Origin: CAVPCZ01 sp963702445
GTDB taxonomy: Bacteria > Bacteroidota > Ignavibacteria > UBA10030 > UBA6906
NCBI GenBank assembly: GCA_963702445.1
Contig: CAVPCZ010000009.1
Location: 620,001 to 684,000 of the forward strand
DNA length: 64,000 nt
Reading direction: 5' to 3'
Below, one piece after another: positions 21,763-29,455 of this stretch (within the stretch, counting starts at the first letter, position 1; each line of letters begins with the position of its first letter). A program made the position numbers and the translations under genes. The notes under the pieces are model-generated. The model ran no database searches. It had not been told where the DNA came from and saw nothing but the letters and a program-made list of their open reading frames with translations.

Positions 21763-21793
21763 GAAATATAGTCAACTCGGTTCCGCGAATCAA
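21763..21793 (-). promoter_or_regulatory. Candidate promoter TTG-N20-TATATTTC for the DUF748 gene
   Basis: Minus strand: TTG (21791-21793), 20 bases, TATATTTC (21763-21770), 38 bases before the GTG start. The 340-base divergent gap 21725-22064 holds this and the oppositely facing box at 21870-21900; I see no gene in it. Confidence 0.45.
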
Positions 21794-21869
21794 CACGCGG
21801 TCGCGGAAGCACCGCCGGGCTCCGGCGGCCGGCGGCGCGCGAAGGAAACATCCCCGGCAAATCGGCGAA

Positions 21870-21900
21870 TTGACAATTCCCCCGAATGACCGTACATTTC
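21870..21900 (+). promoter_or_regulatory. Candidate promoter TTG-N20-TACATTTC for the peptidase gene
   Basis: TTG at 21870-21872, 20 bases, TACATTTC at 21893-21900. It faces the metallopeptidase gene, leaving a leader of about 160 bases. Confidence 0.4.
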
Positions 21901-22064
21901 ACGGCCGCTGTCCCGCACATCAACGGGCAAACCACGGAAGAACGGGCGCCACGGAACGAATCCAGACCGTCCGGACGCTCCTGCAGCCCCGTTGAACCGG
22001 GCCGCACACACGGCATACTCTGTACCGAGAATCCATCGATCCACGACTATTTCCCGGAGCTGCC

Positions 22065-24155
22065 ATGTCCAATTCTCATGAGGTGATTCTCCCCGCTCTC
22101 CTCGCTCTTGCTCTGACGGTTCTGTCCGTCGGCCAGGCGAAGGCACAGGATGCCCCCCTCACCTGGATGAAGGATGTTCGTACCGCCCTGGAAAAGGAGT
22201 TGGTGGCAACCCACGGTGAAGCCCAGCATACACGAATCACACAGGGGCTGAACCAGGTCGCGATGTTCTGGCGTACAGCAGATGGCGATGCCGGGGCATT
22301 CAGGGAATTTGTACGCGCCAATTTCGCAGGAACCGGGCCGACCCTTGATGTGATGTTTGACCGCTATGAGTACCTGCTTGAACAGCTCAACGGGCATATG
22401 ACCGAAATCGGAATGGCATTCCGGCGACAGTCAGATCTCGATCTCGGGCCGACCTATCCGTTCGACGACCTCTTTGCCGCATACTCGCCCGGTGCCCATA
22501 TCACCGATGATTTCTTTTCGAACAAGCTGGCATTCGTCGTCCTCCTCAACTTTCCCATCACCACGCTCGATCAAAGGCTGACCGGAAGCGCGGGATGGTC
22601 GCGCCGGCAATGGGCGGAGGCACGGCTGGCACAGCAATTCTCAAAGCGTATTCCTGCGGAAGTGAATCAATCCCTCGCCGAGGCCGGGGCGATAGCGGAC
22701 AAGTATATTGCTGAATACAATATCTACATGCATCATCTGGTGGATGCAAAAGGCAACCGTCTCTTTCCGCCGAAAATGCGGCTGCTCTCCCACTGGAATC
22801 TGCGCGATGAGCTCAAGTCCAACTACACCGGCAAAGAACAGGGGATGGCCAAACAGAAGATGATCCAGCAGGTGATGGATCGCATCGTCACCCAGTCCAT
22901 TCCCGAGATCGTGGTGAACAACCCGCAAGTGGACTGGAATCCTTTCACAAACGAAGTGAAACCGACCACCGTTCAAGATGCCGCCCTGTCAGCACAGGTG
23001 AATCGTGGGACCGGCAACGCCCCTGAACCCGATACACGGTATGCGACATTGCTGAAGACGTTTCTCGCGTCGAAAAGTGTGGACCCATATTCACCCACCG
23101 CACCCACATTGATCGCGCGCAGATTCGAAGAAAACCGGGAAATTCCCGAGGCGGCGGTCAAAGCGATGCTTGAATCAGTCCTGAAATCCCCGCTTGTGCC
23201 AAAGGTCGCAAAGATCATCGAGAGTCGACTCGGCCGGCCGCTCGAGCCCTTCGATATCTGGTACAACGGATTCCGGCCGCGGGGGCAGTACACGGAAAAG
23301 CAGCTTGATTCGATCGTTGCGGGGAAGTATCCGAACGCCGATGCGTACAAAGCCGACATGCCCAACATGCTGATGAAACTGGGCTTCAGTAAAGAGCGGG
23401 CCGGCTATCTCGCGGACAACATCCTCGTCGAGCCCGCCCGCGGATCCGGACATGCAGCGGGCGCCGGCATGCGATCGGCAAAAACCCGCCTGCGGACACG
23501 CGTGGGCAAGGACGGGATGGACTACAAGGGGTACAACATCGCAGTGCACGAAATGGGCCATAACGTAGAGCAGACGCTTTCGCTCAACGCCGTCGATCAC
23601 TATCTGCTCAACGGCGTGCCGAATACGGCATTCACCGAGGCGATCGCCTATGTCTTTCAGACAAGGGATCTCCAGCTCCTGGGACTTGCATCACCTGATG
23701 CGAACAACGAAACACTCGATGCGCTCAACGTCTTCTGGCAGACATTCGAAATCTCAGGCGTTTCCTTGGTGGATATGGGCATATGGCACTGGATGTATGC
23801 GCATCCCACGGCGAGCGCGGCGGAACTCAAAGCGGCAACGCTGCAGATCGCCAAGGATGTGTGGAACACCTACTATGCACCGGTGTTCAAAACAAAGGAC
23901 GTCGTTCTCCTGGCGGTCTATTCTCATATCATTCACTCGTTTCTTTACCTCCCCGACTATGCGATCGGGCACCTGATTTCACATCAGATCGAAGAGTATC
24001 TGAGAGGGAAGCAGACCATCGGACCGGAAATCGAACGGATGGTGAAGGTCGGAAGCGTGGTTCCGGATGTATGGATGAAGAATGCCGTCGGATCGCCGGT
24101 GAACGCCGAGGCGATGCTCTCGGCCACGGAGCGAGCGCTGAAAGCGTACAAATGA
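22065..24155 (+). CDS. Exported zinc metallopeptidase (HExxH...E, M3-like gluzincin)
   Basis: A 696-residue protein with a signal peptide (ALLALALTVLSVGQAKAQD). Residues 495-499 form HEMGH, flanked as YNIAVHEMGHNVEQTL, and Glu 525 in NTAFTEAIAYVFQ provides the likely third zinc ligand 26 residues after the motif, as in gluzincins such as oligopeptidase family M3. The long helical N-terminal half and helical C-terminal region fit that architecture. It probably degrades peptides in the periplasm or outside. The stop codon overlaps the ATG of the following TauE/SafE gene (ATGA), so both are translated from one message. I do not know a characterised close relative. Confidence 0.8.
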   Translation: MSNSHEVILPALLALALTVLSVGQAKAQDAPLTWMKDVRTALEKELVATHGEAQHTRITQGLNQVAMFWRTADGDAGAFREFVRANFAGTGPTLDVMFDRYEYLLEQLNGHMTEIGMAFRRQSDLDLGPTYPFDDLFAAYSPGAHITDDFFSNKLAFVVLLNFPITTLDQRLTGSAGWSRRQWAEARLAQQFSKRIPAEVNQSLAEAGAIADKYIAEYNIYMHHLVDAKGNRLFPPKMRLLSHWNLRDELKSNYTGKEQGMAKQKMIQQVMDRIVTQSIPEIVVNNPQVDWNPFTNEVKPTTVQDAALSAQVNRGTGNAPEPDTRYATLLKTFLASKSVDPYSPTAPTLIARRFEENREIPEAAVKAMLESVLKSPLVPKVAKIIESRLGRPLEPFDIWYNGFRPRGQYTEKQLDSIVAGKYPNADAYKADMPNMLMKLGFSKERAGYLADNILVEPARGSGHAAGAGMRSAKTRLRTRVGKDGMDYKGYNIAVHEMGHNVEQTLSLNAVDHYLLNGVPNTAFTEAIAYVFQTRDLQLLGLASPDANNETLDALNVFWQTFEISGVSLVDMGIWHWMYAHPTASAAELKAATLQIAKDVWNTYYAPVFKTKDVVLLAVYSHIIHSFLYLPDYAIGHLISHQIEEYLRGKQTIGPEIERMVKVGSVVPDVWMKNAVGSPVNAEAMLSATERALKAYK

Positions 24156-24946
24156 CGGAACCATTCACCGTGTCCCGGATTGCAGGCCTGGTGACTGCCG
24201 GGTTCGTGGCCGGAGTCATGAACTCCATTGCCGGCGGTGGAACGCTGGTTACGTTCCCGACTCTCATCCTCACCGGTCTTCCATCCATCCCGGCGAACGC
24301 CACGAGCACCGTGGCGTTGTTGCCGGGAATCCTGAGCAGCGCAGCCGGTTACAGGAAGAATATCCGTCCGGTAACCCGGTGGCTCAGACTCTTTGCACCG
24401 GTGAGCCTGCTGGGCGGACTGGCAGGCGGGATACTGCTCGTGCAGACCCCATCCAGGGTGTTTGACGCCTTCGTTCCCTTTCTGATCCTCTTTGCGACGA
24501 TCCTCTTTATGGCTCAGGGAGCTTTGGTAAGAGTCTTGAAGACCCCGGGGGGAACAGGTCAGGGGAGGCCACACTCGCGCAATTGGATAGTAGGCGCAGT
24601 GGTGTTTCAGTTTGCTGTGGCTTTGTATGGAGGGTATTTTGGCGCCGGCATAGGCATTCTCATGCTTGCCTCTCTCGGGATGCTCGGGTTCGAGAATGTG
24701 CACGAAATGAACACCCTCAAAGTCATGCTCGCCTTTCTTATCAATGTGGTGGCCGCGGTCTATTTCATAGGCAGCGGCCTGATCCACTGGACCGCAGTAG
24801 GCATCATGATGGTCGGCACCATTGCGGGAGGATTTACCGGAGCACACTACGCACAGCAGGTTCCTCAGAAAATCGTCCGCCGACTCATATCGGCGATCGG
24901 CCTTATGATCTCCGCAGTGATGTTCTACAGGACATTCCTTTCGTAG
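24152..24946 (+). CDS. TauE/SafE-family sulfite/anion exporter
   Basis: A 264-residue polytopic membrane protein. The two internally related segments VAGVMNSIAGGGTLVTFPTL and YGGYFGAGIGILMLASLGML are the classic TauE/SafE (formerly DUF81) repeats, with the glycine-rich N-S-x-A-G-G-G motif. Members export sulfite, sulfoacetate or other small organosulfur anions, though most are uncharacterised. Start is the ATG overlapping the upstream peptidase stop. Ends two bases from the stop of the convergent gene at 24949. Confidence 0.88.
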   Translation: MTEPFTVSRIAGLVTAGFVAGVMNSIAGGGTLVTFPTLILTGLPSIPANATSTVALLPGILSSAAGYRKNIRPVTRWLRLFAPVSLLGGLAGGILLVQTPSRVFDAFVPFLILFATILFMAQGALVRVLKTPGGTGQGRPHSRNWIVGAVVFQFAVALYGGYFGAGIGILMLASLGMLGFENVHEMNTLKVMLAFLINVVAAVYFIGSGLIHWTAVGIMMVGTIAGGFTGAHYAQQVPQKIVRRLISAIGLMISAVMFYRTFLS

Positions 24947-24948
24947 TG

Positions 24949-25893
24949 TTACTCGGTCTTCTGTTGTTCGATCTGCCTGCGGACCGCAAGCCAGCGGCCC
25001 GATTCTTCGTATGCAGCCCGGGAGCGTTGCGCAAGAGCAGCAATGCTCTTCAGGATGAACATCTGACCGTCCGACAAGACTTTCAATGTCGAGAAGTTCT
25101 TTGACGCAGAGGCGTAGTCCGCTGCGACCAGCTTCTGATGAAAGGAAGTGTACCGGTTTTTTGTTCGACCCAGCAAGGTTGCATACGATTGATTGCGTTG
25201 GATCAGCTGCTTGTCCGCCAGGGCGATATGCCGATCGACCGCCTTCAGCCGGACCGCCTTCACTTTCGCCGGATCGGGAGCACTCATTTCACCGGAGCTG
25301 ATCTGAGGGAGCTTCGCGATTTCAGCATCCTCCCATGTACCGATTTCGTTGTGCGCTTTCTCATCCGCCTCGCGGATCCGGGTTTCTTCCTGCAGTTCCG
25401 CAGATCCGCGTTCGAAATCACTCTGAAAGCCTGCGGTGATTTTCTGCCACTCGGTCAGGGCGGCACGAATCGGAGGGGGTTCCTCTTCCAGTACAGGCGT
25501 CGGAGCGGAAGCCATCATCTCCATGGCCATCTTCATCTTCTCTTCTTTGCTCATCCCCTTCATCTTCTTCTTCATTTCCGGATCCTGCATCTGCTTGGCC
25601 ATATCGGGAGAGACACCCGGAGGCAAAGAAGCGTTAGCCGGTTTGGCCTGAGTCTTGTACGCATCTTCCACTTCTTTCAATGCGGCATCAACAGTCTCGA
25701 ACACTTTGGCCGCAGTACATGTCAGGGTTCCGGAGCTCTCATCGCAGCTCAGCTTTGCATAGGCGTCCCGGCTGTTCGGGGGCGGAGGGGGAACCTTCTC
25801 GAGAATCTGCATGAGATCCGTTTTCACGGGCACCTGTGCCTGCACAAAACACGCGATGACGCAAGACAGGAGGAATATCCCTATGGTTTTCAT
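24949..25893 (-). CDS. Exported protein of unknown function with Met/Lys-rich segment
   Basis: A 314-residue protein with a signal peptide (MKTIGIFLLSCVIACFVQAQ). The mature protein has two cysteines close together (KLSCDESSGTLTCTAA), then a highly charged Met/Lys-rich stretch at about residues 95-130 (DPEMKKKMKGMSKEEKMKMA), and a mainly helical C-terminal half with EEETRIREADEKAHNE-like coiled-coil character. I recognise no family. The start at 25893 is preferred over an in-frame codon at 25932 because it begins the signal peptide. It stands alone, convergent with the TauE/SafE gene and divergent from the MFS gene. Confidence 0.7.
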   Translation of the reverse strand: MKTIGIFLLSCVIACFVQAQVPVKTDLMQILEKVPPPPPNSRDAYAKLSCDESSGTLTCTAAKVFETVDAALKEVEDAYKTQAKPANASLPPGVSPDMAKQMQDPEMKKKMKGMSKEEKMKMAMEMMASAPTPVLEEEPPPIRAALTEWQKITAGFQSDFERGSAELQEETRIREADEKAHNEIGTWEDAEIAKLPQISSGEMSAPDPAKVKAVRLKAVDRHIALADKQLIQRNQSYATLLGRTKNRYTSFHQKLVAADYASASKNFSTLKVLSDGQMFILKSIAALAQRSRAAYEESGRWLAVRRQIEQQKTE

Positions 25894-26067
25894 CTGTTTT
25901 TCCCTATAGTGTATTGGCGGCCGGAGAGGCATGGGAATGCTATGATAATAAGGATCGGCAAGTCAGAAAGCAAGATTCCTCCATTTCTTCCCCCTTCTTC
26001 CGGCCGCGCGGACCGTACAAGAAGGACTCACGTGAACCCTTTGCGTCGACCAGAGCCGGAGGAATGA

Positions 26068-27390
26068 TTGAATTCACCAGCGGCGATTTCGGAGTTCGAA
26101 AAGGCTACTTACCGGAAAGTGACCTGGCGGCTGATCCCCTTTCTCTTCCTCTGCTATATCCTGTCGTATGTCGACCGCGTAAATGTCAGCTTTGCCAAGT
26201 TGCATATGCAGCAGGACCTGGGCATGAGCGACACCGTGTTCGGTGCGGGCATGGGTATCTTCTTCATCGGGTATTTCTTCTTTGAGGTGCCGAGCAATAT
26301 CGTGCTGCAGAAGATCGGCGCGCGCCGCTGGATCGGACCGCTGATGATTGTGTGGGGATGTGTTTCTTCGGCGTTCATGTTTGCGGACACCCCTCTCATG
26401 TTCTACGCACTGCGCTTCCTGCTCGGCATTGTCGAATCGGGGTTCTTCCCGGGCGTTGTTCTCTATCTGACATTCTGGTTTCCCGGAAGATATCGTGCCA
26501 GGATGGTTGCGGCGTTCATGAGTGCCATCGCTCTCTCCGGTGCCTTTGGAAGTCCGGTGTCGGGATGGATCATGTCGTCGATGGCCGGTGTCGCCGGCCT
26601 GGCCAGCTGGCAATGGCTCTTTCTGCTGGAGGGGATTCCTTCTGTCCTTGTCGGCATCGCCGCACTGTTCTACCTGGATGATGGACCCCGTACAGCAGGA
26701 TGGCTTGCGGCTGAGGAGCGGGATCTTCTTGTGACGCGTCTCCGGGAGGAAGAGGTGTTCAAGGCGCGTCAGGGGCACCGGCGCCATACCCTTGGCGATG
26801 CCTTCAGGAGCAGCAAGGTGTGGTTGCTCTGCGTCGTGTACTTCGGTGTCATCATGGGGAACTATTTCATCAGCTTCTGGATGCCGCAGCTTATCAAGGA
26901 CAACTTTGCCACCGATCCGTGGCATATAGGGCTGATATCCATGATCCCGTGGGGTTTCGGAGCGGTGGTGATGATCCTCTGGGGTCATCACTCGGATTCG
27001 ACGGGGGAACGGCGCTGGCATTTTGCCATCGCCGGAATTCTTGCAGCCGTGTTCTTTGTCATGAGCGGCATTCAGGGTCTGCATCCGGTTCTCGGCATCG
27101 CCGCGCTTGCGTTCGCCACGGCGGGCGTTATGTCCAGTCTTTCGACATTCTGGGCGTTGCCGACTGCGCTCCTCTCCGGCAGCGCGGCGGCGGCGGGGAT
27201 TGCCTGGATCAACTCGGTCGGCAATCTGGGAGGATTCGTGAGCCCGTATGCTGTGGGATGGATCCGGGATATGACGCACAGCACGATGTATGCAGTGCTC
27301 GCGCTTGCCGCCGCGTTCCTGGTATCGGCGGCGCTGGTGTTTGTGGTGATGAAAGAAGAAAAGCCGGCCGGAACACAGGGGCAGGAATGA
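26068..27390 (+). CDS. MFS transporter, anion:cation symporter (ACS) family
   Basis: A 440-residue, 12-helix transporter. CYILSYVDRVNVSFAKLHMQ in helix 1, then FFEVPSNIVLQKIGARRWIG and LRFLLGIVESGFFPGVVLYL, match the ACS branch of the MFS (glucarate, galactonate, phthalate and 4-hydroxyphenylacetate porters). It likely imports an organic acid anion with protons. The start appears to be TTG at 26068, five bases after GGAGG; the ATG at 26064 is out of frame. Unless a base is missing here, TTG initiation would keep expression modest. It is followed after 188 bases by tag. The window has no obvious hexuronate catabolic genes beside it. Confidence 0.9.
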   Translation: MNSPAAISEFEKATYRKVTWRLIPFLFLCYILSYVDRVNVSFAKLHMQQDLGMSDTVFGAGMGIFFIGYFFFEVPSNIVLQKIGARRWIGPLMIVWGCVSSAFMFADTPLMFYALRFLLGIVESGFFPGVVLYLTFWFPGRYRARMVAAFMSAIALSGAFGSPVSGWIMSSMAGVAGLASWQWLFLLEGIPSVLVGIAALFYLDDGPRTAGWLAAEERDLLVTRLREEEVFKARQGHRRHTLGDAFRSSKVWLLCVVYFGVIMGNYFISFWMPQLIKDNFATDPWHIGLISMIPWGFGAVVMILWGHHSDSTGERRWHFAIAGILAAVFFVMSGIQGLHPVLGIAALAFATAGVMSSLSTFWALPTALLSGSAAAAGIAWINSVGNLGGFVSPYAVGWIRDMTHSTMYAVLALAAAFLVSAALVFVVMKEEKPAGTQGQE

Positions 27391-27578
27391 ATCATCTGCG
27401 GGACATTGCCGCGGAAATGAGGACCGCGCAGGCCGTCGGGTGAACAGGCTTTTTTATGTGACGTGATCGGGCTGCCACTTGAAAAAGGCTGCATTGTTTA
27501 CCACCTTACGCATGTTCAATCTCCAGGAAATCAGCCCGGGGCAGGACGGCGGATGCCAAAACACGAAAGGCTTTCGAC

Positions 27579-28157
27579 ATGGAATCAGACGCTGTCATCC
27601 GTTGTGCCTGGTCAGGGAGTGACCCGCTGTACCAGGCATACCACGACAACGAATGGGGTGTGCCGGTGCACGCTGACCGTCGTCTCTTTGAGATGCTGAT
27701 TCTCGAAGGGGCACAGGCCGGGTTGAGCTGGAGCACGATACTGCGGAAGAGGGAGAACTACAGACGCGCCTTTGACGCCTTTGATCCGAGGAAGATCGCG
27801 ACGTACAACAGTGCGAGGATCGCCAGGTTGATGAAGGATGAGGGCATAGTGCGCAACAGGTTGAAAATCGAAAGTACGGTGCTCAATGCAAAGGCCTTCC
27901 TTGCCGTTCAGAAAGAGTTCGGGAGTTTTGACGGCTATGTGTGGCGGTTCGTCGGCGGGCAGCCCCTGGTGAACCACCGGCGGTCCATCAAGGATCTGCC
28001 CTCTTCAACGCCGGAGTCGGATGCGCTGAGCAAAGATCTGAAGAAACGGGGTTTCACGTTCGTGGGGAGCACAATCTGCTATGCCTTCATGCAGGCGGTG
28101 GGCATGGTGAACGATCATACCGTTGACTGTTTCCGGTATACGGGGTTGAAGAAATGA
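27579..28157 (+). CDS. tag: DNA-3-methyladenine glycosylase I
   Basis: A 192-residue protein matching Tag throughout: RCAWSGSDPLYQAYHDNEWG at the N-terminus, LEGAQAGLSWSTILRKRENY, and FVGSTICYAFMQAVGMVNDH at the C-terminus with the zinc-binding Cys and His residues. Tag removes 3-methyladenine from alkylated DNA as the first step of base excision repair in the cytoplasm. Length equals that of E. coli Tag (187). AAAGG precedes the ATG by about eight bases. Neighbours are a transporter and an oxidoreductase, so it is likely a single-gene unit. Confidence 0.95.
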   Translation: MESDAVIRCAWSGSDPLYQAYHDNEWGVPVHADRRLFEMLILEGAQAGLSWSTILRKRENYRRAFDAFDPRKIATYNSARIARLMKDEGIVRNRLKIESTVLNAKAFLAVQKEFGSFDGYVWRFVGGQPLVNHRRSIKDLPSSTPESDALSKDLKKRGFTFVGSTICYAFMQAVGMVNDHTVDCFRYTGLKK

Positions 28158-28253
28158 TCGTCGCCGGGACTTCCCGCATATATTCTCTTGATCGATGACG
28201 CTGTCGCTTTGCCCGAGGAACTCAATCGGCATTCACTATGAGGAGATGTGAAC

Positions 28254-29321
28254 ATGGCTGACCATAGGAACACGATAAACCGGCGCGAATTCATCGGGGG
28301 AACCGTTGCAGCTACCCTGGCGATGGCGGCGGGAACCGGCACGGCCGCCGCCGAGACGGACCAGGGGTCGAAAAAGAAGAGCGTCAAAGACCTTCCGTAC
28401 AATCCCAGAACGCACAAGGCGATGCCCACACATAACCTCGGCAAGACAGGATTTCAGGTGGGGATCTTCAGTCTCGGCGGCCAGGCGACTCTCGAGATGC
28501 AGGGGAAGGAAAAGGAGTCGGTGGATATCATCAACCGGGCGATCGATCTGGGTGTGAACTACATCGACACGGCGGCGGGATACGGAGGCGGAGTGAGCGA
28601 GATCAACATCGGTCAGGTGCTGAAAGACCGTCGCAGCGAAGTGTTTCAGACTTCGAAGACGGCGGACCGCACGTACGATGGATCGATGAAATTGCTGGAG
28701 AAGAGCCTGAAACAGCTGCAGACCGACCACCTGGACCTCTGGCAGCTGCACAATGTGCAGCGGCAGGATCAACTGGATGCGATCTTTGCGAAAGACGGCG
28801 CACTCAAGGCGCTTCTCAAGGCGCGTGAGGAGGGGATGGTGCGGTTCCTGGGCATCACCGGCCATTATGAACCGCTCGTCCTGAAACAGGCACTGGAGAG
28901 ATTCGACTTTGACACCATCCTGATGGCCGTCAACGCCGCGGATACACATTACCTCAGCTTCAAGCGCTATCTGCTGCCGGTGGCTCAGAAGAAGGGGATC
29001 GGTGTCATAGGAATGAAGATCGCAACCCGCGGCCGTATGCTTTCCACCTGGACGCCCCCCCCGCCCGATCAGCAGCCCGAGCGGTTGCGGACGACAAAGC
29101 CGGGAACACTCACGATGAAAGAATCACTCTATTACAACTGTACCCTCTCGGTGAGCACGAATATTGTGGGCGTTGACAATATCGAACAGCTGGAACAAAA
29201 CGTGAAGTGGGCGTCGGAGTTCTCGCCGTTGAGCCCCGAGCAAATGGAAGAAATCGAGTACAAGACACTGCCGATCGTCCGGCAGGGACTCTATTTCCGG
29301 CGGTGGGATATGGGGGCGTAA
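28254..29321 (+). CDS. Tat-exported aldo/keto reductase
   Basis: A 355-residue protein. The N-terminus has a twin-arginine signal (INRREFIGGTVAATLAMAAG), so it is exported folded, probably with its nicotinamide cofactor bound or as a cofactor-free variant. The AKR core shows HNLGKTGFQVGIFSLGG, the Asp/Tyr pair in NYIDTAAGYGGG, the Lys of FQTSKTADRT and the His of LDLWQLHNVQ, completing the catalytic tetrad. AKRs reduce aldehydes, ketones or sugars; the substrate is unknown. A GAGGAGATG stretch precedes the start at 28254. The 134-base gap to the convergent GxGYxYP gene has no clear terminator. Confidence 0.88.
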   Translation: MADHRNTINRREFIGGTVAATLAMAAGTGTAAAETDQGSKKKSVKDLPYNPRTHKAMPTHNLGKTGFQVGIFSLGGQATLEMQGKEKESVDIINRAIDLGVNYIDTAAGYGGGVSEINIGQVLKDRRSEVFQTSKTADRTYDGSMKLLEKSLKQLQTDHLDLWQLHNVQRQDQLDAIFAKDGALKALLKAREEGMVRFLGITGHYEPLVLKQALERFDFDTILMAVNAADTHYLSFKRYLLPVAQKKGIGVIGMKIATRGRMLSTWTPPPPDQQPERLRTTKPGTLTMKESLYYNCTLSVSTNIVGVDNIEQLEQNVKWASEFSPLSPEQMEEIEYKTLPIVRQGLYFRRWDMGA

Positions 29322-29455
29322 CGACCGCACCCGGCGTCTCATATTCCACAAGCGCCGCTATCCGGAAGCTGTACGGTCCCGCGGAGTAAAGCGGTAATGC
29401 GCCGCGATGGCATCGCCGGATGCAGCCGGGGTGCACGCCGGGCGTGGACGTCGTC

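Noticed and set aside
26064..26066. ATG at 26064 as the start of the ACS transporter
   Set aside because: It is out of frame with the conserved protein; TTG at 26068 is in frame and well placed after GGAGG.
26074..27279. A 401-codon minus-strand frame opposite the MFS gene
   Set aside because: Antisense shadow of a membrane protein; the peptide is extremely polar with no motif.
27415..27445. Possible terminator after the ACS transporter gene, with a run of six T near 27450
   Set aside because: No convincing stem precedes the T-run.
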